Part shown: positions 28,033 through 43,079 of the stretch, in pieces
Numbering within the stretch: position 1 is the stretch's first letter
How the letters are laid out: each line of letters opens with the position of its first letter
Position numbers and translations under genes: made by a program
Notes under the pieces: generated by a model
The model's input: only the letters and a program-made list of their open reading frames with translations
What the model was told of the DNA's origin: nothing
Database searches by the model: none
Assembly (NCBI RefSeq): GCF_020882245.1
Contig: NC_083597.1
Coordinates: 92,420,152-92,484,151 of the forward strand
Length of the DNA stretch: 64,000 bases
Origin: Rhopalosiphum padi
Lineage: Eukaryota; Arthropoda; Insecta; Hemiptera; Aphididae
Direction: 5' to 3'

Positions 28033-31000
28033 AAAAATTTTCCCCGAAAAAAAAGGTATATAAAAAACGTATAATCCACACGCTCAGGGGCGTTATTTGA
28101 TAGCGTTGTATTATTTATTTTTATTATTCAGATAATATTATACACCGGCAATAATATATGACCTATTAGCGAATGAATTGGAATATAATATGATACGTTC
28201 ACGAATGTTCAACACTTCACAGTGTATTACAAGAAACACTACGTCTGACGTCGCAACGAATCATTACTTTAAAATATGTTAATTTCATAGTGTTATTAAA
28301 CTCTAACTTAATGAATATAATCATTAATACATGGATATCGAATTCGATGATTTGACAAGAAGTCTATTGCATGAGATTACATTATGCAATCGATTGTGGG
28401 TTAATTGAATACGAGTAAATAATGTTAACGGATTGAAATTCAAGGAAAATGTGAAATTCCATCTATGAGTTGATGAAAAATCTAAGTGTTATTAAAGTTT
28501 AAGAGGTCTTATCTTTCTTCGAAAATCAAATTTCGTGTTACTGAGATTCAAATGTAATACAGTTTTAAACTTCTGTTTTGTTTTATTTAATTTATTTTTT
28601 ATTAGTATTCGGGCACAAGACAATATTATGTATCATAAATTGACAAATTTTCAAACCATAAGTTTTTATTTAAATCTAGTATTGCCATTGAAAAAAAAAA
28701 TGTATGATAATAATAATTAAATATATTTGGGATATGTTAAGGCGGAGTTTTGAATATAATGGGCAAACAAAAGGTGATTATTACTCGAGATATTCCTGTG
28801 AAAGGAGTTGAGGGAAAATCAAAACCCCAAAATAGATCGACTAGATTATAATATGAAGAGGGATAATTGCATACCATAAATTGTGAAAAAACGTGGAACG
28901 CAAAATGTGAGAATTGACGACCGGAGCTACTGACCTGACATAATTACTTTTTTTTATTGGTTAACCTCATTCGGGTTTGACAATTTTCGTACTGTTTCTC
29001 CCTCAGCCATCTCATTGTACCATCTATTTTTTATATTCAAACAATATCTGACAAAAACTATTGTATAGATTTGACGTCAAAAGGACAAAATAATATTTTA
29101 TTTTTCCTATGGCGATATTCAGTAATTCTGATAAAACGCGTTACTTCGCTCTGTTGTGTGCACTAGTAACTACAATATTGAATTAAAAAATACATGTATT
29201 TTCTATGATTAAACTATATAAAAAATGGCTGTAAACCACACGTTGAACATGTACGTCATGTCTACACGTTGATAAAGATTCTTTATAGGTACCTGCCCAC
29301 TTAGGAATTACGTACGTGAGGTATTTTTTTCTTCTAAACTTTATGTTGTCTTCAATGTACTATCCGAAGAGACTCTATAACTACTCACAAAACCCTCGTT
29401 GGGTAGGTATCCCTCGAAAATAATGTCAAATTTTTCGTATGCGTGTGAAATATTTAAAAAAAAACTCTATCAGTAGAAAATGTTTGTGTTTTCCGCAACG
29501 TCCATATTATACTAAAAACACGCCCGGGACTGGCATAAATAATAGTTCGTTTTACTGAATCCGAGATGGTAAAATGCGATGCACTAGATTACGTAGAGTG
29601 ATTCACAGCTCGTTCTTAAGAAAAAAAATGGCTGCGAAAAATAGCCGAGTTGCACACAAAAAGTTATTCCCTCAGGTTTTTACATGGTACAAATATCCGT
29701 TATGCTATTTTAAAGCTCATCCTTAAGACGAACAACCCTATTTTATGTTCTCTTAGGTACGATTCCATCAGCCATACAGTAATATTGCACTATTATATAT
29801 AATGGTATACAATGGAAATTAGAAATGTTTACAAGCATATCAAAAAAGTAAAAAATAATAAATTTATATATTATATTATTTTAGATTTACAGTGGAAAAA
29901 TGAATATTGTTTTGATTTATCAATGATAAGTTATTATTTTTGGTTTATCTTAAGATACTTTAACACTAGAAATAATGCTTCAATTTTAAACTTTGATAAA
30001 ATGTTAGTTAAAAAAATAAAACAACATCAGCAGTGTTTTTAATAATAAAATTGGAAATACTAGATATTTCAACTAAAACCAGTTTTTGACAAACTCAATT
30101 TCGTTATTTTGTTGTTATTCAATAACGAATAACCATAAGTTACTTTTAATCAGTTATTGTTTATATTAAAATTTGCTATACTTAGCATATTATTTTCAAA
30201 ACATTTGAAGTTTAAATATTGATGAAATCTCAAAAATTAAATTATTTTATGGTTATAAATATACTAAATTTTTAATTTTTAAATTTAAAGTTTTAGTGTA
30301 CACCAGAATAATTACTTACTTTTCTACTTTTTTATTTAGTGTGATGAATATCTTTAGTTCTAATCTCATCTCATTACTATTATTATAAAAAAATATTGGT
30401 ACATAATTGATTATCTATAAGTATAAATTAATGGAAATTATAACATCAACGATACATTGTATCTATTATTATAAAAACATAGATACGTATGCAACTTTTA
30501 AATTTTAAAATGATAATAATAAAATAATTGACTACGGAAATTAACATGAAAAATAAAATTCTATATTTTATGAAGAATTTAATAATTTAGACAGTTTATT
30601 GTAAGTTTACTAAATGTAAGTATTATGATATTGAATTATTGATACTTAAAATAAATAACTGTACTAACACAATAACATTCGTTTCAACTGTTTTTTATTA
30701 TTAAGATGTACTTATTTGAATAAATATTTATTTATAATTAATATAATATTTGGCCTATTAAATCGATTGGTTATGGTTAGAAAACAACCAAAATAATTAC
30801 ATTTTAACTTTAATAGAAAGGTAACAATTTAAAACTTTGAAAGAAATGTGTTCCGTAAAAGGTACATATTTTCAGCGCTTTAAATTTCACGCTAAATATC
30901 TTTCAAACTAGTTTTTTTTTATCAGGAAGGAAAATGTGATTACGTTAATATGTGAACTTTTCTTTTTGAAATATGTTAAAACTTTTCCGAACATCATCTA

Positions 31001-32006
31001 CATTTGTCATTTTTCAGTTGATAGTTTTGTGCAAAAAAAAAAGAATACTAATAGTTTCAAACATAAATATGTATGTATAAAGTTAGACATGTAAAAGCAT
31101 TTATCCGTTTAATGATTATATTTTCAACTTTTTGAACATTTATTTAAAAAAAAATCTAAATCTAAAAGGTCTTTATATATTCTGTTTTCAGTATTACACA
31201 CGCACATATATACTATATTTGGATATTTGTATTATATTCTCGTCGATATTGTGCAGTAGTACATCATCAGACTCAAATCTATACACAACAGGAAATTTGA
31301 AAGCACTACTTAAGCTTATTACTAAGGTTTCCGATCGCGTGCCAATAGGAATACAATACACCGCGTTGTTTTTCATACAATATATATTCGTCAAAGTGAA
31401 ATATGCCCAACCTGCGTGTAGGCGTTAATTTTAATTTTTATGACGGTATCACACGATAACGATAATTTCGTTCGGCAGTTCATTACTCAAGATTGATGGC
31501 ATATTAAAGCACACCGACCTTTTACTATCTTAAATTTCCTATTAATAAAATCAAATGTATAAAACTGGTATCAATACATCAACGATATATTATATCTACA
31601 TTTAGTCGACCTACACAACAACATAAAATAACTGCATACGACTAATATAAATAATTTTTCACGGTGTGAATTTTAAGCATTGTACGATGTATACGTGTAG
31701 TACAGTACTTGATCCTATTATCATTGATCTGAATTTAAATTTAAGTCACATTTGATATGATTTCTTCGATTTTTAAATCAATAGTTAAAAATCACAATGC
31801 ACATACAATTATTTTTGAAAATAAATTAACTAAATAGTTAATCTTTAATAATTATATAATATAATAATACTGTATAACTGTATGGCTTGAAAAGATCTTG
31901 AAGGAACTTGAGCGGTAAATCATCGTATTAGATTGAGTAAAACTTTACCTGAAACAGATAAAGATATATCAATAATTAGTAACCAATAATAAATAATGTT
32001 AAAATC

Positions 32007-32024
32007 TATATATATATATATATA
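32007..32024. repeat. (TA)n microsatellite
   Basis: Alternating TA run of about nine units. Confidence 0.9.
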
Positions 32025-35000
32025 ATATTTTTATTAAAAATTTAAATCGATAATTTAACATTAAACGTAATTTATGATCGTTAAAAAAATGTCACATTAT
32101 GTGAAACAATATTGACCCTTTTTTATCGTTATGTGTTCAGTGTACACTAATTATTTACATTTTGTAATCCACAAATTTATATACATTTTAATTTCGTTTT
32201 TTAAATTTAACTTTTTTTTCATGGGCGCATATAATATAAAGGTACTATAAATTATAATTCCATAATATTATTTTATTATTTTAAGAATTATTTAAGCATT
32301 TTGAAATTTTACGAAAATGTATAAATTTTATTTATTGACAGTTCAGTTACACTTTAAAATGCACTATTTATATAAATAAATCACACTAATACAATACATA
32401 GTTCAAAAACCTTCATATAATGACTTCCAAGATAATACTAGTGTTGAGTTATTTTTCTAAATCTTAGCTCTTTTGTTTTTAGCATCTATGTATAGAATCC
32501 AAACTTTTATACTTATAAACCAATACTAAGAAAATATGGTCATAAAATACATAAAGTATTTTATTTTTGTTAACACCAAGAATAAATACATAAATTTAGA
32601 GATATTTTTTTGTAAATGCCATAATAACAATAAATTATTAATCAAAAATTGATGTTATAAAAATTTATGTGAATAGAATAGTTTCACTGAACATTATTAT
32701 AGTGAGCAACATCCTCTGTGATGACGTTTTGTGAAAAACGTAACTTAAGTCAAAACAAACTTTTATTAGTACGATGGCTTCTGAAATACCTCTAAATAAT
32801 GTTGTGATGCACTTAAACATTATTATGAGAGTTTCCCTTTAGGGACCCTAATGATTTAGGAATGAAATAGTCTATAACCACTAACGATTTTTCTTTTACC
32901 AACAAAACAAAAAAGAAACACTTTTCAACGTTGCCCGTGGTAACGGACCAACAATTTCAACTCTCCATGATACCAAGATCAAATAATTTCCTCCGGTTTT
33001 CACTAATATCCATACACACATTTTCAAAAATCCATTTTTATAACAGAAAAAAAAATATGTTCAAATTGTATACTGTGTAAAATATTATATAAAATTGTAC
33101 ACATAGAAAAATTAATTATTGTATTTCCAGTAATAAAACATTCAAGTACAATGGAAATTCGAAATACAGATTTTAAAAGTTGTTGCTTTAAAATGGAATA
33201 TGATTTAATAAGATAAAAATCATAGTATATAAAATATAATTGAAAAACATACTATAAATTTATAAACACAACAATAGTAAACTTGACCTTTAACAAATTA
33301 GACATACGATGAAACAAGAACCTTTTGTTACAATTGTCTTTGTTATACGTGAATCCTACTGAAAAAGAGTAAAATAAAAATTTTAATTTATCAACAGTAA
33401 TTATTATATTTTTTTTACTGACAAGCGTATGTAATTATTTAAGTGGTTCATAAAAAATGATTATATTTAAAATGTTTTGACTGTAATAATATAAATAATA
33501 ATATCATCACATATTCCTCTTGTAAATAATATTATATAATTGAACTAAAAAAAAAAAAAGATTAAAACATTATCACAATTAAAAGTTACAACAACTATAC
33601 AATATTGGACTGAAAAAATATTTTTTTCATAGCATATGTGTATATTATGTTTTAATATATTGTATGTAACTAATATGGACATATTTTGTTTATGAACAAA
33701 GATTATTGTTACAAGTATTAGTTATTATAAACTACTAAATTATTGGTGATTTTATCTATAACATTAATAGTTTTATCAGATTTTATCGAAATCCTTGCTA
33801 AAATAAACACAAGATTATAGAAAAATAGTTTAATAAACTATTTAATTTTGTTTTTTTGTAATAATGATACACATGCTAATCTAAATGCTATAATATGTCT
33901 CAAATATTAATTAATTATTTTATTTTATATGAATTTAAGTTAGTATTTATATTTTATGGACAATATTTATTTGAAGCATATTTAATATTCCGTATTATTT
34001 CTTTTACCTTTGATACGTCGATCAAATTTCGTTCCAGAATTTTTCATTTCATATTTGTCATTAAAAATAATAATACTATAAAGTTTTAATTAATCTAATC
34101 CTTTTTAATATTTCGTTTAATTTATTAAAATTAGGTACGGCTGGCACGAGGTAAACATTATACGATACAAAGTCAAGTAAAATAAAATTTGTGTTATAAA
34201 CAATATTATTTATTTTAAAAAACCCCCCTATTAATTTTCAGAAATTTTTGAGATGATTGTAAATAACAAATTCTACCTATTAACTATAAACAGTTTTAAT
34301 TTATTTCCATATAATATCATTAAATAATATATAGATATTATACAAGTAAATTGAACCTTTTATTTTGTAACTTTAACCACAAGGACTCAAATAACACTGA
34401 CAGTGACATATGTTTATATACCGAAGAAAATTGATCACGTACTTTTTTTTCATGTTAATTTCCAGAAATCCAATAGCTACTAACACACACACAAAATGCA
34501 TACATCTATTTACTTACACACCTATTCAACGATAGTTTGCGAGAAAGAGAGGACAATTTGACCCCAATCTACACCGCACCACTACCACCACCAAACCGGA
34601 CGATCCTTTATTTTGAACCTAACTACCCTTCTCCTTCGTTTTCATAGTAAAAGGAAGCTGTCCGTTGGATATTCTCGTCACGTTCGCTTTACGTCCCAGA
34701 AAAGCGGATAGAAGACGGAAAAATCTCCCCAATATCCTGTCCTACGGCAATTTCCCGTTTTTCCGCGTTCGTGAACCCTAAAAATTAACCACTTTCTTTT
34801 TTCGCTTTAACCCCGTCACTTAAATCAACTCCCACCCGTACGCCAGCCTTCTGAAGCTGAATATCCGTCACCTAAAAACCAATATAAAGGTTCTGCCCAG
34901 AAAAATCTGTGACCATTACTTGCAGCTTACATATTTAAAAAATTGAGACCAGAAAAACATTGTTGTTTTTATAATATTTATAATTATATAAACAAATGAC

Positions 35001-35085
35001 GAAAAATTTACTTTTTTTAAATTGTTTAACTAACAAACAATTAAAGTTAAAACGTAATTCATAAACAATTGTTTTATAATATGTG

Positions 35086-35105
35086 TATATATATATATAT
35101 ATATA
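35086..35105. repeat. (TA)n microsatellite
   Basis: Alternating TA run of about ten units; a second one follows about 110 bases downstream. Confidence 0.9.
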
Positions 35106-35213
35106 CAAGTAGGCAACTTTGAACTTTAGTAACCCCGAAAAAGCTTACATTTTTTTATTTGGAAGTATCATTCTTCTTTTAACTGTAATTTTATGTATTA
35201 TGTATTATATGTT

Positions 35214-35236
35214 TATATATATATATATATATATAT
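35214..35236. repeat. (TA)n microsatellite
   Basis: Alternating TA run of about eleven units. Confidence 0.9.
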
Positions 35237-37769
35237 GAACCTATAAGTTTTGCTCAAAGACTTTGTATACTATATTTTGTACTTAACTGCTACCATAATC
35301 TTTCTAGTGAATGAATGATCCATTACCTGACATATGCAAACAAAACAATTGGTTTTTATTATTCAATTTTGATGGCTCCTCAAATTCAACCTTTAAATTG
35401 GTCTGGGTTTATTCACATGTTAGCTGAACATGAATTCAATACCATTGATATTAATATTTTTTATTAGTGTTTTTTCACACGCCATATCACATTATATATT
35501 ATTCTTTTCGACCGTTTTAATTTATCTACGAAGGTGGTTTAGCATATTTCAAACATTAATTTCAAAAGATTTAAAGTTTCACACGATATTTATATAATTG
35601 TCAGTATACGGACAAAGCAAAATAATACCAACAACAACACCACTCAATCTACCATGGATTTTAATTGTGTTACATTCTAGGTGGTGAAAAGTTAAAATAT
35701 TAATTAATGGGGTCACAAATATTCACAACACAATTATCGTATGAAATGTCTAATAGAGATTTTAAGAGCGTACTACTCTTGCAGAACCAAAACAACGTAA
35801 TTTCCATATCAGTATTTTTGAATATTATGTATTTTTATTTTTGTCTGTGGTACTTATTTTCAATATTTACACCTTGTTAGTAATCGTAAACTAAAGTTTA
35901 TTTCAGTGATAATATACAATACATTTTTTATATTTAAACGTATTAGTCTGTCATATTTAATCTAGTTCTTATTTTTATGTATAAGTTATTAAGTTATATC
36001 ATATAATTATTTAAATATAAATATATATTATAGAATATATAAATAATTTATAGTAGCAAACATGATATGTTTTATTAGTTAAAGTATACTTGCATAATGT
36101 TTAAGATGTTTAAGACAGTAATAATTTTAACAATAATAAAACACGTTTTAAAAGCATCTATTCTTAATAAGTTTTTATGGTTGTAATATGTAGCGAAACA
36201 CTTAAAAAATTTAGTTTAAAACGTTAATATCCATGCCTGTGAAACCTATATCAAAACAACGAAGTTTTCAAGGAAAAAGTGTAATATAAAAATATAGAGG
36301 TAACATGTTATTCATTGCCTTACATCAATTACTATAAACATAAAATATATTTATTCATAGAGTCATGTACGAGTATTTTTTACCGTGGCAATGTGTTCAA
36401 CTCAATTTTCCGCAATAATTCTTAGATTACTTGATAGCGATACAATCGAATTTATTTATTATTTTTTTTTTTTGTCTTATTTTTATTCGTCTCGTTTACT
36501 ACACACACTAGCTACATCCCACCCAATCTGCTAAAACAACTTTTTCCTGACCCATGTGTTTTTTGTTATCATTATCCGTTGTTTTTTTATTTATGGAATC
36601 TCGTACCTACATACTCAAATCTTAAAAGTAAGATCCTTATTCGTATTCAATAATATGAATTTAAGATTATTAAAGTATGAGAGTACGAAAATGAAAACGA
36701 AACAGCGTTTGCAATGTGTAAAAAGGAATTAACTCTGTTCAATCAGAACAGTAGATATTATTATTCATACACGTCATACACGTATACTTAGCTATTGCAT
36801 ATTCATGTACTTAATGTAACTTTACTGCTGTTGAATATATTGAGTACATTCACATGAAGTTGTAACACTACGTATACTTATAATTTGTATTTGATGCTTT
36901 TAATAAAAATAAAAAAACTGAAATGATATTTTCTTTACTTAATGTTTACAGTTTATTTTTTTTTAAACCAACTAGTGATAATAATGCATGTTATAATTTT
37001 AATGTAATAAAAATATAATATTCTTAGTCACATTTAAAAATATATTCAGAAAATTAAATTGTTCGAGATTAAAATTAAAATATATGTTATACCCTTATTT
37101 AAATTTCACCATTACTTATTAAAAATATTTCTATCACCTATAAAAAAAAGTTATAAAGCACATTATTCTTGTTAATAATTACCCTACAATTTAGAAGAAA
37201 AAAAGTCTCGTATTTGATTTATTATACACCAACTTACAATACATCCAAACACTGGTAATAATTTAAAGTAGAACATATAATGTTAATGGAGGGTTTTATT
37301 TTTGTTTTTATAATGACATACATTTTTTTGAATTAATTCCTTTACAAAACAATCGATTTAAAATAATACAACACCTTAGGTATGCTTTTCAAATTATTTA
37401 AAAATTTATAATTTATCTTTGTATATAGTAAACAATAATATACCAACAACCCTTTACTCGACCATGGAAAATTAATTAGCCCTGAAACTCATTAAGGGAC
37501 CAAAAGCAATACCGGAAAAGGAACAGAAAATTGTCACTAAGCACTTGGATGTTTAATAGGTTCTTTAAGTTTCTTTTGATCCTTTTTGATTTTTTTAGTT
37601 TTTATTCGTACCATATAAAAACAACCTTTTTTCTATTGTACAATTTTTATTATTTTTACTATTATTTTTTCTGTTTCAAAAACAAAAACATGGTAATTTA
37701 TTATTAGGACTAAGGTCAGTGAAATATATTATTTCTCCATTAATCCTAAAGGCAACAATTAGCAATGGA

Positions 37770-37917
37770 AACCCTCTCATCACTATATATACCGCTTCAA
37801 TGCAAAGAGGGACACTGAAAAGGTCATGCCCGCGTAGCCGCAATCAATCAGCCGCCATCCGGAAAATGGAACGAGACTACTTGCATGATCGCCAAGTCTA
37901 TGCAGTTTATTGGAGTT
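37770..37917 (+). other. Isolated higher-complexity block, open on the + strand
   Basis: About 150 bases with GC content and word complexity above the AT-rich flanks, open on the + strand from about 37719 to a TAA at 37917-37919. The translation includes a basic Arg/Ser stretch (RGTLKRSCPRSRNQ). I recognise no domain. It could be a terminal exon, a piece of a repeat or a conserved non-coding element. Confidence 0.2.
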
Positions 37918-38842
37918 AAATATTGCTCGCATATTCAAAAATATTACTAGTATATTATATAATTTATTTAATCTCGTTTACTCTTAAGAAAATCGATATG
38001 CGTAAACATGTATAATGTATATTGGTACAAAAATCTTAAATTATATTACGAAGGCAATGAAACTAAAAGTATACCAAAACTATATTTTTTACCTCTTAAA
38101 AAATAATAGTGAGAATCATTTATCTTATACAAATTATATTTTAATATAAGTAAAAGATTTAATTTAGTTAACATTTTGCTGAACTGGATATTTGTGTTTG
38201 AATCAAAATTAAATTGATATAAATTTATGTATGGAAATAACATTATATAATAAACTAAATATTCATAATATTATATCCATTATCCATATATAAAAGTTGT
38301 CAATTATTTTTTTTATAAAATTAAATACTTTTATATTTGATGTTCCTAAAAGCATTTTTAGGTAAACAGTATTCTTAAATTACATAATAATCATTAAAAA
38401 CATAGTTTGTGTTTTATACATAATCTGTTATATTATTATAAATTGAATTCCTTAACGTAGAATTACTGAACAAAAATTGACCGTGATATATTTGAAAAAC
38501 TAAAAATGTGCTTAAAATACACATAAATCTATTGAATACTATCTATTATAATTCTGGTTAAGATATAGATAGAATATAATAATTCAAAATTATATGATTA
38601 ATTTAAACTATACTATTTAGTTATACTATTTTAAATAGTCTCGGTAAAAAATTATTCAAACTATATTCCAAACTATGTAAAGGTGCCAAGAAAAAAAAAT
38701 AATAGATACAAATAAGTAAGTGATTCTAATTACTAAAAAAAAACTATCTAACCACTTAAGTCAATTTAAATCATAGGTACTTACAGATTTTTAAAAATGA
38801 TTATATTTATGATTATATATTTATATATATATGTATATGTGT

Positions 38843-38945
38843 TGTACATTGATTGACCTTATTATTAATTTATTTTAACGTTTATTATAGGTACTGTACA
38901 TTATCGACCTTAATATTTATTTATTTATTTTAACGTTTAGCATAG
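38843..38945 (+). repeat. Two-copy tandem repeat, unit about 52-55 bases
   Basis: Copy 1 (38843-38890) and copy 2 (38895-38945) share TGTACATT, then GACCTTA, an AT-rich spacer, TTTATTTTAACGTTTA and a final ATAG. Each copy is followed by a similar ACTGTA word. The copies differ by substitutions and a small indel, so this is an old local duplication. Confidence 0.8.
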
Positions 38946-41932
38946 TTACTGTAAATACGCCACCAGAAAAGTATTTGGTTGTGTAATATTAGTTTTTATC
39001 GGTAAAACAGACGAATTTCAAGTTTTATCATGATAAATAAATTGTTTCGAATAAACGACGGCCACTTTAATATGAGCTTACTGTTCCCTAGGCAGACTTG
39101 ATGAGATAATTCTTGAATCGTTTAACAGAGTGCTTTCAATTTAGACAGTTTCGACATAACCGAAATGTCGCTAAGACCCTCTGAAACATTTGATATTCCG
39201 GAATTCAGAGTGATTAACAGTGAACCAAAGGGTTTCTTTGTTTTTGGGTCATTGTATATAGGAAAGGGTCGTTTGCAGACATATGTATCAATACAACAAT
39301 TTTAGTTATGCTGTTTATGGTATAACTATATAACATTAATCACTCGATTGATCAATATATATACGCCAAATGGCGACGAACATCGATTATTACTCAGAGT
39401 ATTGCATTAATTATTATTAGTACATGATTTTAGCGTATGATTTGAAATATTTACAGCAAAATCAGAACAGGTGTGTCACATAAATTTATCTGCGTGTATA
39501 ATGCATACTGCACATAGTATTATACATTTTCTAATACCTATACGCCAGTGATTAATTCTGAAAATATTACAATTGAATGGACGAATCGAGGAGTGTACAA
39601 TACTTAAATACTAACAAGAAATTTTTCGATTAAAAAACTTTCAAAAATAATTAATATCGACAAGTAATAAAAAAAAAACCGAAGGAATCATTTTACTGTA
39701 AAAAATAGGTTTCGGAGTAAACATCTTCATTGAATAGATCACTGCAATGTACGTATGTGTCCAAATTATTAAATAATAAATCAACTTATACGAAAAACTA
39801 TTTTGAGAAGATAAGGTTGAATATTTTGTATTTAATTTACATACATAATTTTGAATCTGTTCGAACTTTTTTCATTGATAATAGCGTATATTTACCATTA
39901 TTTGACTGGTATCTAGTTATTGTTAAATATAATTTAAGTTTAATAACATACGTTTCACTAAATATGAAAATATTTTATATAATTGTTGTTGTGTACCTAC
40001 TTAGTAATATTTTAATTATTTCATTACTGTACTTAATCCTACATGGCATTTATAACAATAAAAAAATTCATAATATTAATATTATTAATTAATAATTATT
40101 ATAATATTGTAAGAACAGGATATAAATTAGACTATTTTTAAAAAAAAACTACTTTAGTGTGTATAGAAAAAAATATATATGGAAAAAAGTTTAGAGTCCC
40201 TAACATTTTTTTTGGGGATGTATAACAATTATAATCACTAAAGAAAAATCAACATTTTTTTTAGGTACAAGATTTTGTCAAAATTAAATCCAATATTATA
40301 TAATATAATATATAAAAAAAATATTTTACTCATATATTTTCTATGTTTTCAAAATGCTATAAAATTAATTTATGAAGAACCTTGTATTCAATTGTCAATT
40401 TTTTATAAGTAAAAATGTATTTTTCTTAAATCGATAAAAATCTAAAAAACAAATAATTTCAAATTATTATATAAAAAAATAAAGAAGAGAAAAAACTAAA
40501 ATGTTTGAAAATTATATTATGTCTAAAAAATGTTAATATAAATTGTTGTTGAAAAATTAAGTCACTCTACTGTTTATTTTGAAAAAAATATAAAAGAAAT
40601 TTTATTTGTTGACTTCTCCAAATACTAATTAAATCAAATTTGCTACCAAAAACCAATCTTAAAGTTAAAGATTTCTACTTCAAAACTTCATGAAAGCAAA
40701 AAAAAATGCAATACAATTGAATTCATTTTTATACAGCTTACATATTATTGTAACCAATACATTTCGTTAGTCTTTTAAGAAAATTTATTTGTATATGTCT
40801 AGGAGTTAAATGTGTTTCATTTTTATTTTATAATATAATATTTTGATAAATTATATTAAATTTGTTTGTACCGAAATACTTTTAATATTATTTTAATATT
40901 ATTTAAACAGTTAAGATTAATAACCTGGTTAATAAAAACTGTTAATTTAACAGTTTCAGGCATAATAATTTTACCTTATAATACATATCTAACTTAAATA
41001 GCTTTGATTAAATGTTTTTTTTAAAGTTATGTTAATACTAGGATAATAGTTTAATTCCAATTTAATTAAAAATATCTGAATACAAATTAACTAATGTGAA
41101 AGTGCTTGCAATAACTTTTACGTATAAACTAAGTTTGCTGTATTATTTATTTTAGGCTTAGTTTATAATTTCAGAGGGTACTGCATACTTCAGAGTGATA
41201 ATTCTATAAGTTTATTGTCACAAGATAATATTTTTAATACCATTAAAAATATATTTTTGTACATTTTTAAATATCCTAGTGTATACGGGACATTAGTTAT
41301 GTACATATATTTTTCTTTTTTATAATACACTTGTTAAGATTTTATCAATAACGCATAATGCCTTTTCCTTTAACCTAACCCTTATTTTATATAAATTGTC
41401 AGATAACTTCTTTGATTTTTTAAATTTTAGATTACTATTTACAAATCTGAATGTTATAATGCTATGTTTAAAAACACTTATTCAGTATTGAATAGCAAGA
41501 TATATTTAAAATATTTAATTTAAAAGAAAATCTTAGTTAAAACAATAAAATACGATAAACTTGATAAAATGACATGAAATAATTATTAGAGTTCCGTTAT
41601 TTAATAGCAATATAGTCAGTGAGTTACCCAAATGTACATATAAAGAAGTTTTTATGACTAAAAACTATTTTCATCAACCCTCTCAAATGAGCGTGAACAA
41701 CAGTATTTTTTCAAGTATAACTCGAACGACGAGTACGATATTATTATATTATTTAAACGTTTCAAACAAGTCTGTTTTATTTGCTATTGAAATACGAAAT
41801 AATGGTATTTGAATTGACGGTACAGGTTAACTGGTTATAAGTTCAAATTAAATTAAAAATGAAAAATGAAAAAAAAAACGAATTGCTATCATTTCATTAT
41901 ACATATTATACATATATATATTTGTGTGTGTG

Positions 41933-41947
41933 TGTGTGTGTGTGTGT
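41933..41947. repeat. (TG)n microsatellite
   Basis: Seven TG units following a TA-rich stretch, at the left edge of the 42-44 kb GC-richer area. Confidence 0.85.
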
Positions 41948-41984
41948 TTTATAATAAAAAATTGATTCCTCTCCAAATCGATTC

Positions 41985-42600
41985 TCGACCGAGAAAAGCT
42001 TGGATTTAATGTGCCGGTGGGATACGATTTTTAAACCATGGTATACGGCGAAACCCGTTTGGCTCGAGCGGTTTCACATTAAATCTCTTGATCCCCCTCC
42101 CCCCGGAGTAGCATATTCGGCCATGGCAATCCGAACCATCCTTTTGGCCTAAACATGGGAGGATTACTCGAACGTCCGGCGAAATTCGCAACGAGAGAAA
42201 CCAAAGCTAGTAACGAAATTCTAAAGTAGTAATTCCCATATAAAATTATTGTTGTATTTTTATTTCCTCCATGGGATGATGATATCAACCACGCGTATTA
42301 TAGTGATCCAGAGATCTTCAACTGACCCAACACTCGTCAAACGCTAGTCCGTCGGCAACCTCCAATTCATTAGGATTTCTTGCGCATATGAACCAATAAT
42401 TTCACTGGCGTATGACCCGACGGATAACAACATGTTGTTTCGTGTGAAATCGGATACTGACGAGACACCTGAATAATTACAATGAATATTCTAATCCCGA
42501 AGCGACCATTGGCATTTATCGGCGATGCGTATCGAAACGCTGTCTGCGTCACGCAAATCAACATGGCTGTGACACAGACCCTTTTACATTTTTATCTAAA
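41985..42600. other. GC-richer, high-complexity block
   Basis: The block is richer in GC and CG than its flanks, with C-runs near 42090 and open frames on both strands: 42006-42288 and 42370-42564 on -, and a 51-aa frame 42482-42637 on +. The + frame (MNILIPKRPL at its start) has a balanced composition but no domain and no visible splice partner. I cannot tell regulatory DNA, exon or old repeat apart here. Confidence 0.3.
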
Positions 42601-43079
42601 AACAAAATCACAAAACCGAAGAAATTTGAATTCGTAGTTATTTTTTTTCCTAATGCAGAAATATTTTATTTTAAGTTGAAAATATCTATTTTTTTTTATT
42701 TTCTCATAATCCATAAATCCTCAAATATAGTAATAACAATATAACAAAGGTTTCGTAAACACTAATAAATTAGGTTTTTTCCATGCTGTGAATACTACTT
42801 ATATGCCTACGATAAAATATTTATGATGTTTAGCAAATACTTTTTTAATTTTCTAAATTCCTTTTTTTCTATACTTATTAAAATAACAGTAGATTTTAAG
42901 TAAACCTAAAATTTAGTGTTTATATATTTCTACATATATTTATTATACGAAAGTCAGCAAGTACTTGTTCAATAATATTTCAGTACATTAAACTTTTTTC
43001 CAAATTTCAATTACCGGAAAGGAAAATATTGTGTTTATTTTTTTTCACGGTTGGTACACAACTGAGTTGTATTTTTTCA
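42601..43079. other. AT-rich DNA, no gene seen
   Basis: AT-rich spacer with T runs between two GC-richer blocks. No feature was recognised. Confidence 0.5.

Larger units (their letters stand above)
28033..37700. other. AT-rich DNA, no supported gene
   Basis: Long AT-rich stretch with TA microsatellites at 32007-32024, 35086-35105 and 35214-35236. Slightly GC-richer islands occur at about 29260-29720 and 34490-34910; the latter is pyrimidine-rich with ACCACC words. Neither has a domain-bearing or splice-bounded frame. Open frames at 29812-30042, 31132-31428 and 33895-34089 look like chance. Confidence 0.5.
37920..41985. other. AT-rich DNA with one local tandem duplication
   Basis: AT-rich sequence with the two-copy tandem repeat described at 38843-38945 and a TG microsatellite at its right end. 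The 120-aa open frame 39730-40092 (+) is Ile/Leu/Tyr/Asn-rich with a membrane-like end, but its composition is what AT-rich DNA gives by chance. Confidence 0.5.

Noticed and set aside
27843..28079. 78-aa minus-strand open frame
   Set aside because: Phe/Ile-rich and antisense to the more protein-like + frame; probably a shadow.
39730..40092. 120-aa open frame with a membrane-like segment starting MKIFYIIVVVYLL
   Set aside because: Composition is that of translated AT-rich DNA; no promoter spacing, donor or conserved motif like the two effector genes.
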